The notes beneath the pieces are model-generated. The model had not been told where the DNA came from, did no database searches, and saw only the letters and a program-made list of their open reading frames with translations. The translations under genes were made by a program, and so were the position numbers. Positions 41,428 to 51,084 of a stretch of 64,000 bases of DNA are shown here, one piece after another; position 1 is the stretch's first letter, and each line of letters opens with the position of its first letter. This stretch comes from Spirabiliibacterium falconis (GTDB lineage: Bacteria > Pseudomonadota > Gammaproteobacteria > Enterobacterales > Pasteurellaceae), in the NCBI RefSeq assembly GCF_014885015.1, contig NZ_JABMIJ010000011.1, forward strand, positions 1 through 64,000, in the 5' to 3' direction.

Positions 41428-42057
41428 ATGACAGATTTTTTTAACAACGTAAAACTGCAAACAACCGAACAACAAGGCAGCTATGGCATTGGCTTGCAAA
41501 TCGGACAGCAATTAGTTCAAAGCCAACTTCCTGTTGATGTGAATGCCGTTGCCAAAGGCATTTTTGATGTGTTAAATCAAAATCCGCCCGCCGCCGATCT
41601 CAATGCCGTAGGGCAAGCCTTACAACAAATGGAGCAGGTGGCAAGAGAGCGACAACAAGCGCAATTTAAAGAAATTGAAGCTGCTGGCAAGGCTTTTTTA
41701 GAAGAAAACAAACAAGCTGACGGTGTGAATGTTACGGAAAGTGGTTTGCAATACCAAGTGTTGACTGAAGGTAACGGCAAGGTGCCAAGCGCGAATGATA
41801 AAGTGCGGGTGCATTATACCGGTAGCCTGCCAGATGGTACCGTATTCGACAGTTCTGTACAGCGTGGACAACCAGCCGAGTTTCCAGTGAATGGCGTGAT
41901 CAAAGGCTGGACAGAAGCATTAACGATGATGCCAGTTGGATCGAAATGGCGTTTGGTGATTCCGCATGAGCTTGCCTATGGTGAACGTGGTGCAGGTCAA
42001 GCAATTCCACCGTTTAGCACATTAGTATTTGATGTGGAATTATTAGACATTCTATAA
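41428..42057 (+). CDS. fklB: FKBP-type peptidyl-prolyl isomerase FklB
   Basis: 209 residues from the ATG at 41428 (AAAGGAAA site upstream); the longer frame overlaps psd. An N-terminal dimerisation helix region (about 10-95) precedes a C-terminal FKBP domain (about 115-209) with VHYTGSLPDGTVFDSS, GWTEAL and IPHELAYGERG. No signal peptide, so cytoplasmic FklB rather than FkpA. Confidence 0.92.
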   Translation: MTDFFNNVKLQTTEQQGSYGIGLQIGQQLVQSQLPVDVNAVAKGIFDVLNQNPPAADLNAVGQALQQMEQVARERQQAQFKEIEAAGKAFLEENKQADGVNVTESGLQYQVLTEGNGKVPSANDKVRVHYTGSLPDGTVFDSSVQRGQPAEFPVNGVIKGWTEALTMMPVGSKWRLVIPHELAYGERGAGQAIPPFSTLVFDVELLDIL

Positions 42058-42078
42058 ACCGCACTTTAGTCTTTCAGA

Positions 42079-42112
42079 AAGCAAAATGATTAAGATCATT
42101 TTGCTTTTTTTA
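42079..42112 (+). terminator. Terminator after fklB
   Basis: Twelve-base arms AAGCAAAATGAT / ATCATTTTGCTT around TAAG, followed by a T tract of seven. Confidence 0.9.
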
Positions 42113-42177
42113 TGTGAAAAAGAAAATTATGCGTTAAATCAAATTTTCTACAATTACTGCTTGCCTGTTACCTTAAA

Positions 42178-42191
42178 TTGAGTACGATCGC
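42178..42191 (+). promoter_or_regulatory. Possible FNR site before dcuB
   Basis: TTGAG-N4-ATCGC matches seven of ten positions of the FNR core (TTGAT-N4-ATCAA), centred about 63 bp before the start codon. Weak, but dcuB is an FNR target in E. coli. Confidence 0.25.
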
Positions 42192-42247
42192 GCGTAGATT
42201 TTCAAAAAATATCAGCATTTTTCTCAAAAAATTTTAAGGAACACGTT

Positions 42248-43579
42248 ATGTTATATCTTGAGTTTTTATTTTTGCTTGTCATGCTTTATACAGGCAGCCG
42301 CTTTGGTGGCATTGGGCTTGGTGTGGTATCAGGTATCGGCTTAGTGATTGAAGTTTTTGTGTTGCGTATGCCGCCAACGTCACCGCCGATCAATGTGATG
42401 TTAATCATTATTGCGGTGGTTACTTGTGCCTCCATTTTGGAAGCGGCGGGCGGTTTGAAATATATGTTACAAATTGCAGAACGCATTTTGCGCAGCAATC
42501 CAAAACGGGTCACCATTCTGGGTCCATTGGTCACTTACACCATGACCTTAATGCTCGGCACAGGTCATGCAGTTTATACCATTATGCCAATCATCGGTGA
42601 TGTGGCGTTGAAAAATAACATCCGCCCAGAACGCCCAATGGCGGCGGCCTCTGTGGCATCTCAGCTCGGGATTACAGGAAGCCCAATTTCCGCAGCCGTG
42701 GTGTATTACCTCGGGCAAGTGGTAAAAATTCCAAGTTTTGAGCACATCACTCTGGTTAGTATTGTTGCGGTGACCATTCCTGCCACATTGCTGGGCACAA
42801 TTGCATTGTCATTATATAGCTTACGTCGCGGTAAAGAATTGCAAGATGACCCAGAATATCAACGCCGTTTGCAAGATCCAGTATGGCGTGAGCGTATTGC
42901 CAATACAATAAGCACGACGTTAAATGAAGAATTGCCAACATCTGCACGCAATGCTGTGTTGCTATTTATCCTCGCCTTGGTAACTATCGTGATTGTGGCG
43001 GTAATGCCAGAGATCCGCACTTTAGGGGATGCTGAAAAGCCCGTTTCCATGACCCTTATCATCCAAATGATGATGCTCGCCTTTGGTGGTATTATCATGA
43101 TCGCCACTAAAACACATCCGCAGAATGTGCCGAATGGAGTGGTATTTAAATCAGGAATGGTCGCCGCGATTGCCATTTTCGGGATTGCGTGGATGAGCGA
43201 TACCTACTTTAGCTACGCTATGCCGTCGTTCAAAGCGGGTGTGACTGAGATGGTGGAATCTTATCCGTGGACATTTGCCTTTGCGTTGTTTGCCGTGTCT
43301 GTTGTCATCAACAGCCAAGCAGCCACCGCACGGATGATGTTGCCAGTGGGTTTAGCCATCGGTTTGCCTGTGCCATTGTTGATCGGTTTGATGCCAGCGA
43401 CCTACGGTTACTTCTTCATTCCAAATTATCCGTCAGACATCGCCACCATCAACTTTGATGTGACTGGCACCACCAAAATAGGTAAATTCTATTTCAACCA
43501 CAGCTTTATGGCACCCGGTTTAGTCGGGGTTGTTGTGGCGTGTTTTGTCGGTTATACCCTTGCATACACTATATTATAA
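42248..43579 (+). CDS. dcuB: Anaerobic C4-dicarboxylate transporter DcuB
   Basis: A 443-residue Dcu-family antiporter exchanging fumarate or aspartate for succinate in anaerobic respiration. About ten to twelve helices; family motifs GTGHAVYTIMPIIGDVAL and ERPMAAASVASQLGITGSPISAAVVY are intact. It stands alone between two terminators. Confidence 0.93.
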   Translation: MLYLEFLFLLVMLYTGSRFGGIGLGVVSGIGLVIEVFVLRMPPTSPPINVMLIIIAVVTCASILEAAGGLKYMLQIAERILRSNPKRVTILGPLVTYTMTLMLGTGHAVYTIMPIIGDVALKNNIRPERPMAAASVASQLGITGSPISAAVVYYLGQVVKIPSFEHITLVSIVAVTIPATLLGTIALSLYSLRRGKELQDDPEYQRRLQDPVWRERIANTISTTLNEELPTSARNAVLLFILALVTIVIVAVMPEIRTLGDAEKPVSMTLIIQMMMLAFGGIIMIATKTHPQNVPNGVVFKSGMVAAIAIFGIAWMSDTYFSYAMPSFKAGVTEMVESYPWTFAFALFAVSVVINSQAATARMMLPVGLAIGLPVPLLIGLMPATYGYFFIPNYPSDIATINFDVTGTTKIGKFYFNHSFMAPGLVGVVVACFVGYTLAYTIL

Positions 43580-43600
43580 CGATATAAAAAGGTTCTACTT

Positions 43601-43637
43601 AAAAGTGCGGTTATGACAGACCGCACTTTTATTTTTT
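43601..43637 (+). terminator. Inverted uptake-signal terminator after dcuB
   Basis: Eleven-base arms, each with an uptake signal, around an eight-base loop, followed by ATTTTTT. Confidence 0.85.
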
Positions 43638-43751
43638 AGGTTTAACAGACGAGGCCTACTTGCCTCAATCCTCGCTGGGTTATTCGTTTTGCTAGCGCAG
43701 AAAGATAAAATGTGCTAATTTTTGAAAAAAAAGACCAATGAGTTAAAAATA

Positions 43752-44639
43752 ATGAGTGATGATCAACATATCGATGTTCAAGAGCCGAGTAAAAAAGGCT
43801 TTTTTGGGAGTTTGTTTAGCCGTATTTTCCAAGGGGAAGTTAAAAATCGTAACGAATTAGTGGAAGTGATTCGTGATTCTGAACAAAATGATCTCATCGA
43901 TCAAGATACCCGTGAAATGATTGAAGGGGTAATGGAAATTGCCGAGCTACGCGTGCGTGATATCATGATCCCGCGTGCGCAGATTGTTTTTATCAATAAA
44001 GAGCAAAGCCTTGATGAATGCTTGGATATTATCATTGAATCTGCACACTCTCGCTTTCCTGTCGTGAGTGATGAGCGTGATAATGTTGAAGGATTATTAC
44101 TGGCAAAAGATCTATTACCTTTTTCTCGCTCCACCGCGACGGCATTTGATATGCAGTCCATTCTACGTCCAGCCGTGATTGTGCCAGAAAGTAAGCGAGT
44201 GGATCGCATGCTCAAAGAATTCCGAGCGGAGCGCTTTCACATGGCGATCGTGGTCGATGAATTTGGTGCGATTTCAGGATTAGTAACGATTGAAGATATT
44301 CTTGAGCAAATTGTGGGCGATATTGAAGATGAATTTGATGAGCAAGGTGCGGATGACATTCGTCAGCTCTCGCGTCATACGTTTTCTGTGCGTGCGTTAA
44401 CGGATATTGAAGATTTTAATGAGCGTTTTAACACTCATTTTGATGCTGAAGAAGTAGACACTATCGGTGGCGTGATTATGCAAGCCTTTGGCTATTTACC
44501 AACGCGTGATGAAGAAATTGAGCTTGAAGGGCTCGTGTTTAAGGTTTCGGCTGCCGATAGCCGTAAAATTATCCAATTACGCGTGCGAGTGCCTGATGAG
44601 CTGATTGCTAAGGCAGATGACGAGAACCCGCAAGAGTAA
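43752..44639 (+). CDS. corC: CorC/YbeX-type CBS-domain protein
   Basis: 295 residues from the ATG at 43752. Two CBS domains (about 70-190) are followed by a CorC_HlyC transporter-associated domain (about 205-285). Linked to magnesium and cobalt efflux with CorA, and possibly to ribosome biology through its ybeZ/ybeY neighbours in E. coli; those genes are not adjacent here. Three bases separate it from lnt. Confidence 0.9.
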   Translation: MSDDQHIDVQEPSKKGFFGSLFSRIFQGEVKNRNELVEVIRDSEQNDLIDQDTREMIEGVMEIAELRVRDIMIPRAQIVFINKEQSLDECLDIIIESAHSRFPVVSDERDNVEGLLLAKDLLPFSRSTATAFDMQSILRPAVIVPESKRVDRMLKEFRAERFHMAIVVDEFGAISGLVTIEDILEQIVGDIEDEFDEQGADDIRQLSRHTFSVRALTDIEDFNERFNTHFDAEEVDTIGGVIMQAFGYLPTRDEEIELEGLVFKVSAADSRKIIQLRVRVPDELIAKADDENPQE

Positions 44640-44642
44640 AGC

Positions 44643-46211
44643 ATGAGATTTGCATTTTTATTCTATCTACTCAGTGCGACCGCACTTGGTGTGCTGGGCG
44701 TGTTGGCATTTTCGCCGTTTGATTATTGGCTTGTTGCTTTTATCAGCACACTTGGACTTTTGTATTTTGCCACTCATTCACAGCGTAAAACCGCACTTTG
44801 GGGCAGCTATTTTTGGGGATTGGGTTTCTTTGCCTTTGGTATTAACTGGATTCACGTTAGCATTAACCTTTTTGGCGGCGTGCCGCTCATATTCAGCTTT
44901 CTTGCTGTTGGCGTGTTAGCGGCGTATCTTGCACTTTATCCGCTATTATTTGCTTATATACTCCAACGTTTTCAGATTAAAAGTGCGGTCGCCATGGCAA
45001 TAGTTTGGACAATCACCGAGTTTTTACGCGGCTGGGTAATGACAGGATTCCCATGGTTGCAACTCGGTTATTCTCAAATCGACAGCCCCTTTAGCGGTAT
45101 AGCGCCCCTTCTTGGTGTACAGGGCGTAACCTTTTTTATCGTGTTTGCTTGTGGGCAACTACTTACATTGTGCAAACCTGACCGCACTTTGCCTATTTCT
45201 GTTCGCATAACCGCTTTGTTGAGCCTTGCAGTGGTATCAGGTGGGGTATTATTATTGCATAATGCCAATTTTCAGGGGCAAAAAACACAACGTGCGACAG
45301 CTCAAACCATTACCCTTGTACAGGGCAATATTGAACAAAATAGGAAATGGGATCCTGCTTATGCGGAAAAAACACTAGCGATTTACCAAGCGTTAATCCA
45401 ACCGCACTTAGGCAAAAGTGATGTGATTATTTTGCCAGAAGCCGCCATTCCTGTGGTGGAAAATCGGGTGCAGAGATTATTGCTCAGTTGGCAACAAGCA
45501 GCGTTAGAAAAGGGCAGTGAATTAATCGTTGGTACAGTATATGCAGATCACGCACAGCAGCGTTTTTATAACTCAATTATTACCCTTGGCAACCCAACCG
45601 CACTTTATCAACAGGCTGAAAGTGCGGTGCGTTATAACAAACATCACCTTGTGCCTTTTGGGGAATATGTGCCGCTGGAGTCCATGTTACGCCCATTAGG
45701 CACGATGTTTGACCTACCAATGTCGAATTTTACCCAAGGGGATTTTTTACAAAACGCATTGAAAACGCAAAAAAGCACAATGACGGCGGCAATTTGCTAC
45801 GAAATTGTCCTTGGCAGTCAGCTACAACAAAATCTCGCTCATAATAAAAGTGAGTACATACTCACTATTTCCAATGATGCATGGTTTGGCGACACCATCG
45901 GTCCGTGGCAGCATTTACAAATGGCACGCATGAGAGCGTTAGAAAATGGTAAAACGGTGATTCGTGCGACTAATAACGGTATTACTGCATTTATCAATGC
46001 GCATGGAAAAATCACCGCGCAAGCACCACAGTTTCAAGCAACCACGCTGACCGCCACGTTGGAAAATGAAAATATCATCACCCCTTACAGTCAGTTTGGC
46101 GACAAATTGCTTTACGGCTTGTTACTAATATTGGCTTTATTCAACATCACAAGCTATGGATTACGGTACAAAATTCAGCAAATCGCACAACGAGAAAAAC
46201 AAAAAAGCTAG
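44643..46211 (+). CDS. lnt: Apolipoprotein N-acyltransferase Lnt
   Basis: Adds the third acyl chain to lipoproteins at the periplasmic face. 522 residues: about six N-terminal membrane helices, a nitrilase domain (about 215-480) with the Glu-Lys-Cys triad visible in ILPEAAIP, RYNKHHLVPFGEY and AAICYE, and a final helix. Translated with corC. The stop codon lies inside the following hairpin. Confidence 0.95.
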   Translation: MRFAFLFYLLSATALGVLGVLAFSPFDYWLVAFISTLGLLYFATHSQRKTALWGSYFWGLGFFAFGINWIHVSINLFGGVPLIFSFLAVGVLAAYLALYPLLFAYILQRFQIKSAVAMAIVWTITEFLRGWVMTGFPWLQLGYSQIDSPFSGIAPLLGVQGVTFFIVFACGQLLTLCKPDRTLPISVRITALLSLAVVSGGVLLLHNANFQGQKTQRATAQTITLVQGNIEQNRKWDPAYAEKTLAIYQALIQPHLGKSDVIILPEAAIPVVENRVQRLLLSWQQAALEKGSELIVGTVYADHAQQRFYNSIITLGNPTALYQQAESAVRYNKHHLVPFGEYVPLESMLRPLGTMFDLPMSNFTQGDFLQNALKTQKSTMTAAICYEIVLGSQLQQNLAHNKSEYILTISNDAWFGDTIGPWQHLQMARMRALENGKTVIRATNNGITAFINAHGKITAQAPQFQATTLTATLENENIITPYSQFGDKLLYGLLLILALFNITSYGLRYKIQQIAQREKQKS

Positions 46212-46227
46212 CAGTTGCTAGCTTTTG
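46202..46227. terminator. Bidirectional terminator between lnt and infA
   Basis: Ten-base arms AAAAGCTAGC / GCTAGCTTTT around AGTT. It separates the convergent lnt and infA. Confidence 0.85.
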
Positions 46228-46228
46228 A

Positions 46229-46459
<231 letters not shown>

Positions 46460-46514
46460 TTACACAACTTTATCGCATAGCCTGTTTATCAAGCTATAAA
46501 TTTAAAAACGCTCT

Positions 46515-46542
46515 ATTATAGCGAGAAGAATGCGTTTCTAAA
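46515..46542 (-). promoter_or_regulatory. Candidate infA promoter
   Basis: TTTAGA (46542-46537), 16 bases, then TATAAT (46520-46515) on the minus strand, about 70 bp upstream of infA. The repeat tract starts about 35 bp further upstream. Confidence 0.45.
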
Positions 46543-46577
46543 AGACCTTTGTAAAATTTTGAGGAATATCACATACT

Positions 46578-46646
<69 letters not shown>

Positions 46647-46650
46647 CGTC

Positions 46651-46712
46651 ATAACCAGCACTGGTTATAAATATAACCAGAAATTAGTGAAATTTGTTAT
46701 ATTTTTGGTTAT
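46651..46712 (+). promoter_or_regulatory. Cluster of ATAACCAG half-sites (possible operator)
   Basis: ATAACCAG and CTGGTTAT form an inverted repeat at 46651-46668. A second ATAACCAG follows at 46673-46680 and a TGGTTAT at 46706-46712. The set begins at the predicted RNA start. The cognate protein is unknown. Confidence 0.45.
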
Positions 46713-46730
46713 AGCTATTGATGGTGATGT

Positions 46731-47798
46731 ATGTATAAAATTCTCATAACAGGTGGTGCGGGGTTTATTGGCTCGGCGGTGGTGCGGTACGTGATTGAAC
46801 ACACCCAAGATGCGGTGGTGAATGTCGACAAGCTGACCTATGCGGGCAATCTTGAATCGCTGGCGAGTGTGGCAGATAATGGGCGTTATGCCTTTGAGCA
46901 GGTGGACATTTGCGATCGTCCTGCACTTGACCGCGTGTTTGCCAAGCATAAACCTGATTGTGTAATGCACCTCGCAGCAGAAAGCCATGTGGACCGCTCC
47001 ATTGATGGGCCTGCGGCGTTTATTGAAAGCAATATTGTCGGTACCTACACGCTGCTAGAGACCAGCCGTGCCTATTGGCAGAATTTGGATCAGGATCGCA
47101 AAGAGCGGTTTCGCTTTCACCACATCTCCACTGATGAGGTCTATGGCGATTTAGAAGGTACGACCGCACTTTTCACCGAAACTACGCCGTATGCGCCAAG
47201 TAGCCCGTATTCTGCTTCTAAAGCCTCAAGTGATCATCTTGTACGAGCGTGGCACCGCACTTTTGGCCTGCCAACATTGGTGACTAATTGCTCAAATAAT
47301 TACGGTCCTTATCATTTTCCTGAAAAACTGATTCCATTAATGATATTGAACGCCCTTGAGGGTAAGCTGTTACCTGTCTATGGTGATGGCCAGCAGATTC
47401 GCGATTGGCTATTTGTGGAAGATCACGCCCGTGCGCTTTATACCGTGGTCACACAGGGTAAAGTGGGTGAAACCTATAACATCGGTGGGCATAATGAAAA
47501 AACTAACCTCACCGTGGTGCAAACCATTTGTGATTTATTAGAAGAATTAGCACCACAGAAACCGCAAGGTGTGGCGCAATATCGCGATTTGATCACCTTT
47601 GTGAATGATCGCCCAGGTCATGATTTACGTTATGCCATTGATGCCAGCAAAATCGCCCGCGATCTGGGTTGGAAGCCGCAAGAAACCTTTGAAAGCGGCA
47701 TTCGTAAAACGGTACAGTGGTATCTTGATAACCCAACGTGGTGGCAACGTGTGCAAGACGGCTCTTATAGTCGTGAACGTCTTGGCACTGGGCAATAA
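46731..47798 (+). CDS. rmlB: dTDP-glucose 4,6-dehydratase RmlB
   Basis: 355-residue short-chain dehydrogenase that makes dTDP-4-keto-6-deoxyglucose. N-terminal [35 protein letters not shown] (YxxxK) and [11 protein letters not shown] motifs are intact. First gene of the polysaccharide locus. RmlC and RmlD, needed for dTDP-rhamnose, are not in the locus. Confidence 0.95.
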   Translation: MYKILITGGAGFIGSAVVRYVIEHTQDAVVNVDKLTYAGNLESLASVADNGRYAFEQVDICDRPALDRVFAKHKPDCVMHLAAESHVDRSIDGPAAFIESNIVGTYTLLETSRAYWQNLDQDRKERFRFHHISTDEVYGDLEGTTALFTETTPYAPSSPYSASKASSDHLVRAWHRTFGLPTLVTNCSNNYGPYHFPEKLIPLMILNALEGKLLPVYGDGQQIRDWLFVEDHARALYTVVTQGKVGETYNIGGHNEKTNLTVVQTICDLLEELAPQKPQGVAQYRDLITFVNDRPGHDLRYAIDASKIARDLGWKPQETFESGIRKTVQWYLDNPTWWQRVQDGSYSRERLGTGQ

Positions 47799-47810
47799 CA
47801 AGGAGCGCGT

Positions 47811-48674
47811 ATGAAAGGCATTATTCTTGCAGGTGGCTCTGGCACACGCCTTTATCCCATCACACGCGGTGTGTCGAAGCAGCTTCTGCCTGTTTATGAC
47901 AAGCCGATGATTTATTATCCTCTCTCTGTGTTGATGCTTTCTGGCATTCGCGAGATTTTGATTATCACCACCCCTGAAGACAACGATAGCTTCAAGCGAT
48001 TGCTTGGCGATGGCAGCGACTTTGGCATTCAACTCAGTTATGCCGTGCAGCCTAAGCCTGAAGGTCTGGCGCAGGCGTTTCTTATCGGTGAAGAGTTTTT
48101 AGCTGGTGATAGTTGTTGTCTTGTGCTGGGTGACAACATTTTCTTCGGGCAATCGTTCACGCCATTGCTGCACAAAGCGGTTAATCGTAAAGAAGGTGCA
48201 ACGGTCTTTGCCTATCAAGTGAAAGATCCTGAGCGTTTTGGTGTAGTGGATTTTGATGAAAACTATAAAGTGCGGTCAATTGAAGAAAAACCTGAAAAGC
48301 CGAAATCCAACTGGGCAGTGACGGGGCTTTATTTTTACGACAACCGCGTGGTGGAGTTTGCCAAACACGTTAAGCCATCTGCACGCGGGGAGCTGGAAAT
48401 TACCTCGATCAATAAGATGTATCTTGATGCTGGCGCGCTAAATGTACAACTACTGGGGCGTGGCTTTGCGTGGCTAGATACGGGGACGCACGAAAGCCTC
48501 AATGAGGCTGCCTCGTTTGTGCATACCATCCAAAATGTGCAAGGTCTGCAAGTCGCCTGCCTTGAGGAAATAGCTTGGCGCAATGGCTGGCTGAGCACCG
48601 ACAAAGTCCATCAACTCGCCACCGCACTGAGCAAAAATGAATATGGGCAGTATTTGTTGAAATTAGTAAAATAA
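47811..48674 (+). CDS. rmlA: Glucose-1-phosphate thymidylyltransferase RmlA
   Basis: 287 residues, makes dTDP-glucose for RmlB. Signature [32 protein letters not shown], and LGDNIFFG are present. Twelve bases after rmlB with AAGGAG. Confidence 0.95.
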   Translation: MKGIILAGGSGTRLYPITRGVSKQLLPVYDKPMIYYPLSVLMLSGIREILIITTPEDNDSFKRLLGDGSDFGIQLSYAVQPKPEGLAQAFLIGEEFLAGDSCCLVLGDNIFFGQSFTPLLHKAVNRKEGATVFAYQVKDPERFGVVDFDENYKVRSIEEKPEKPKSNWAVTGLYFYDNRVVEFAKHVKPSARGELEITSINKMYLDAGALNVQLLGRGFAWLDTGTHESLNEAASFVHTIQNVQGLQVACLEEIAWRNGWLSTDKVHQLATALSKNEYGQYLLKLVK

Positions 48675-48690
48675 TAATGTTGGAGTTTTT

Positions 48691-49575
48691 ATGATAAGAA
48701 AATGTTTATTCCCTGCAGCCGGCTACGGAACGCGTTTTTTACCTGCGACTAAATCTATGCCAAAAGAAATGATGCCCGTTGTGAATAAGCCATTAATAGA
48801 GTATGGTGTTGAGGAGGCAATTGAAGCCGGCATGGAAGACATGTGTATTGTCACTGGGCGGGGTAAATATTCTTTGATGGATCACTTTGACAAAAATTAT
48901 GAGCTTGAGCATCAGATTAAAGGAACGAATAAAGAACCTTTGCTGGATGATATTCGCAAAATCATTAATTCAGCGAGTTTCACATTTATTCGTCAAGGAG
49001 AAATGTTAGGTTTGGGCCACGCTATCTTGGTTGGGCGTGAACTGGTAGGTGATGAACCTTTTGCTGTAGTTTTGGCAGATGACCTTTGTATTAACCAAGG
49101 CGATGGCGTGTTGGCGCAAATGGTTCAGCTTTATAACCAATTCCGCTGTACAATTGTTGCGGTTGAAGAAGTGCCTGAAAGTGAAACCAATAAGTACGGT
49201 ATTATTGATGGCGTACAATTAAGTGAAGATCTCTACCGCGTGGAAAATATGGTTGAAAAACCAGAATTAGGTACAGCGCCAACAAATTTAGCCATTATTG
49301 GTCGTTATATCCTCACACCAGATATTTTTACTTTGCTTGAGAATACACCTGCCGGCAAAAATGGTGAAATTCAAATCACAGATGCGTTGCTGCAACAAGC
49401 TAAGAACGGTTGCGTTATTGCCTATAAATTCAAGGGTAAACGATTTGACTGCGGCAGTGTGGAAGGGTTTATTGACGCGACAAATTACTGCTACAAGCAT
49501 ATCTATTTAAAAGAAACAGATATTGATCTCGCTGAGCAAAAAACACAAAAGATTGAAGAGAACAAACATGAATAA
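48691..49575 (+). CDS. galU: UTP-glucose-1-phosphate uridylyltransferase, Pseudomonas-type GalU
   Basis: 294 residues, makes UDP-glucose. The start IRKCLFPAAGYGTRFLPATKSMPKEMMPVV and the LADDLC and IVGR/IIGRYILTPDIF motifs resemble Pseudomonas GalU as I recall it. The housekeeping GalU of Haemophilus starts quite differently ([22 protein letters not shown]), so this may be a second, acquired copy. Its end overlaps the wzm start by 8 bp. Confidence 0.88.
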   Translation: MIRKCLFPAAGYGTRFLPATKSMPKEMMPVVNKPLIEYGVEEAIEAGMEDMCIVTGRGKYSLMDHFDKNYELEHQIKGTNKEPLLDDIRKIINSASFTFIRQGEMLGLGHAILVGRELVGDEPFAVVLADDLCINQGDGVLAQMVQLYNQFRCTIVAVEEVPESETNKYGIIDGVQLSEDLYRVENMVEKPELGTAPTNLAIIGRYILTPDIFTLLENTPAGKNGEIQITDALLQQAKNGCVIAYKFKGKRFDCGSVEGFIDATNYCYKHIYLKETDIDLAEQKTQKIEENKHE

Positions 49576-50359
49576 ACTTAAAGATGCTATCAGTGATGTA
49601 GGGCTAGCCTTTAAAGAATATTATCTATGGACGACATTAGGCTGGTATGATGTGTTAGCCCGTTATCGACGCTCAACCCTTGGGCCATTTTGGATCACTT
49701 TGAGCATGGCAATCACAATCAGTGCAATGGGGCCATTATATGGCTCCCTCTTTGGGCATGATATGAGTGACTTTGTACCGCACTTAGCACTGGGCATGAT
49801 CTTTTGGGCGTTAATCTCGTCATCGATTAATGACTTTTGTGGTGCATTTGCTGAAGCCGCACACTATCTAAAACAGACAAAAATTTCACCTGTAGTATTC
49901 ATTTTGCGCGTTTTGCATCGTCAATTTATTATCTTTTTGCACAATTTTTTGCTTTATCCCGTGATATTATTGATCTTTTGGAAGCCAATATCCTTAGATG
50001 TTTTACTCATATTGCCCGCCTTTTTTATCACAATGATAAATCTATTCTGGATAGGTATTGTAATTTCGATTTTCTGTACACGCTACCGCGATATGTTGCC
50101 CGTTATTAACAGCATTATCACATTGCTCTTTTTTGTTACACCAATTATTTGGAGCATGGAACAATTGCCAGAAGACAGACGCTACCTCGCTTTATGGAAT
50201 CCCTTCGCTATTTTGCTGGACCTTTTACGAACACCGCTGCTCGGTGGCACACCAGACCCAAGCCATTGGATATCAGGAATATTGATTGCGTTGGGAGGGC
50301 TTATTTTCGCCTTTTTTGTGTTTATGAAAACACGCCACAGAATTACATATTGGCTTTAA
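49568..50359 (+). CDS. wzm: ABC-2 type polysaccharide exporter permease Wzm
   Basis: 263 residues with six hydrophobic segments. The N-terminal cytoplasmic motif RYRRSTLGPFWITLS is characteristic of Wzm/KpsM-type permeases, and the C-terminal NPFAILLDLLRTPLLG is conserved. Start chosen at 49568 (MNKLKDAISD), overlapping galU. With Wzt it exports undecaprenyl-linked O-polysaccharide across the inner membrane. Confidence 0.92.
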   Translation: MNKLKDAISDVGLAFKEYYLWTTLGWYDVLARYRRSTLGPFWITLSMAITISAMGPLYGSLFGHDMSDFVPHLALGMIFWALISSSINDFCGAFAEAAHYLKQTKISPVVFILRVLHRQFIIFLHNFLLYPVILLIFWKPISLDVLLILPAFFITMINLFWIGIVISIFCTRYRDMLPVINSIITLLFFVTPIIWSMEQLPEDRRYLALWNPFAILLDLLRTPLLGGTPDPSHWISGILIALGGLIFAFFVFMKTRHRITYWL

Positions 50360-50372
50360 TGGAGGGATGAAA

Positions 50373-51074
50373 ATGCATATTAAACTTGAAAATGTATCAG
50401 TCCGCTTTCCTATCTATGATGCCAAGCAACGTTCATTTAAGCAAACCATGCTCAATGCAGCAACTGGTGGGCGGATTATTCAAGGCCCTGGCAGTTTGAC
50501 AGAGATTGAAGCATTAAAAAATATTCATCTTGATATTCAAGAAGGCGATCGAGTGGCGTTGATTGGCCACAATGGATCAGGCAAAACGACATTGCTGAGA
50601 GTGTTAGCTGGTGTTTATACGCCAGTTGAAGGCTCAATCAGTGTTAAAGGGAAAGTAACAAGCTTGCTCGATTCAATGCTGGGTATGGATGGAGAAGCAA
50701 CAGGGCTTGAGAATATTAAACTTAGAGGATTATTTCTAGGTTTAAAACCTAAACACACATCTCAATTGATTGATGAAATTGTTGAGTTTAGTGAGTTGGG
50801 TGACTTTATTAACATGCCAGTGAGGACCTACTCGAGTGGTATGGTGCTGCGCTTAGCCTTTGCTATCTCAACCAGTACTCAACCTGAAATTCTTTTAATG
50901 GATGAGTGGATGAGTGTGGGTGATGAGCAATTTAGGAATAAGGCTGAAAAAAGATTAGAAGAATTTGTTAATAAAGCAGGAATTTTGGTTATGGCAACCC
51001 ATGATCAAGGACTAGCTGATAGAGTTTGTCAAAAACATATTCATTTAGAGCATGGTAAAATTAATATAGCTTAA
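50373..51074 (+). CDS. wzt: Polysaccharide exporter ATPase Wzt (short form)
   Basis: 233-residue ABC ATPase: Walker A IGHNGSGKTTLL, signature YSSGMVLRLAFAIS, Walker B ILLMDEWMSVGD. There is no C-terminal carbohydrate-binding domain, as in galactan I-type exporters that do not need a capped glycan end. The GGAGGG site (50361-50366) favours ATG 50373 over 50367. Confidence 0.92.
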   Translation: MHIKLENVSVRFPIYDAKQRSFKQTMLNAATGGRIIQGPGSLTEIEALKNIHLDIQEGDRVALIGHNGSGKTTLLRVLAGVYTPVEGSISVKGKVTSLLDSMLGMDGEATGLENIKLRGLFLGLKPKHTSQLIDEIVEFSELGDFINMPVRTYSSGMVLRLAFAISTSTQPEILLMDEWMSVGDEQFRNKAEKRLEEFVNKAGILVMATHDQGLADRVCQKHIHLEHGKINIA

Positions 51075-51084
51075 AGGTTGAAAA

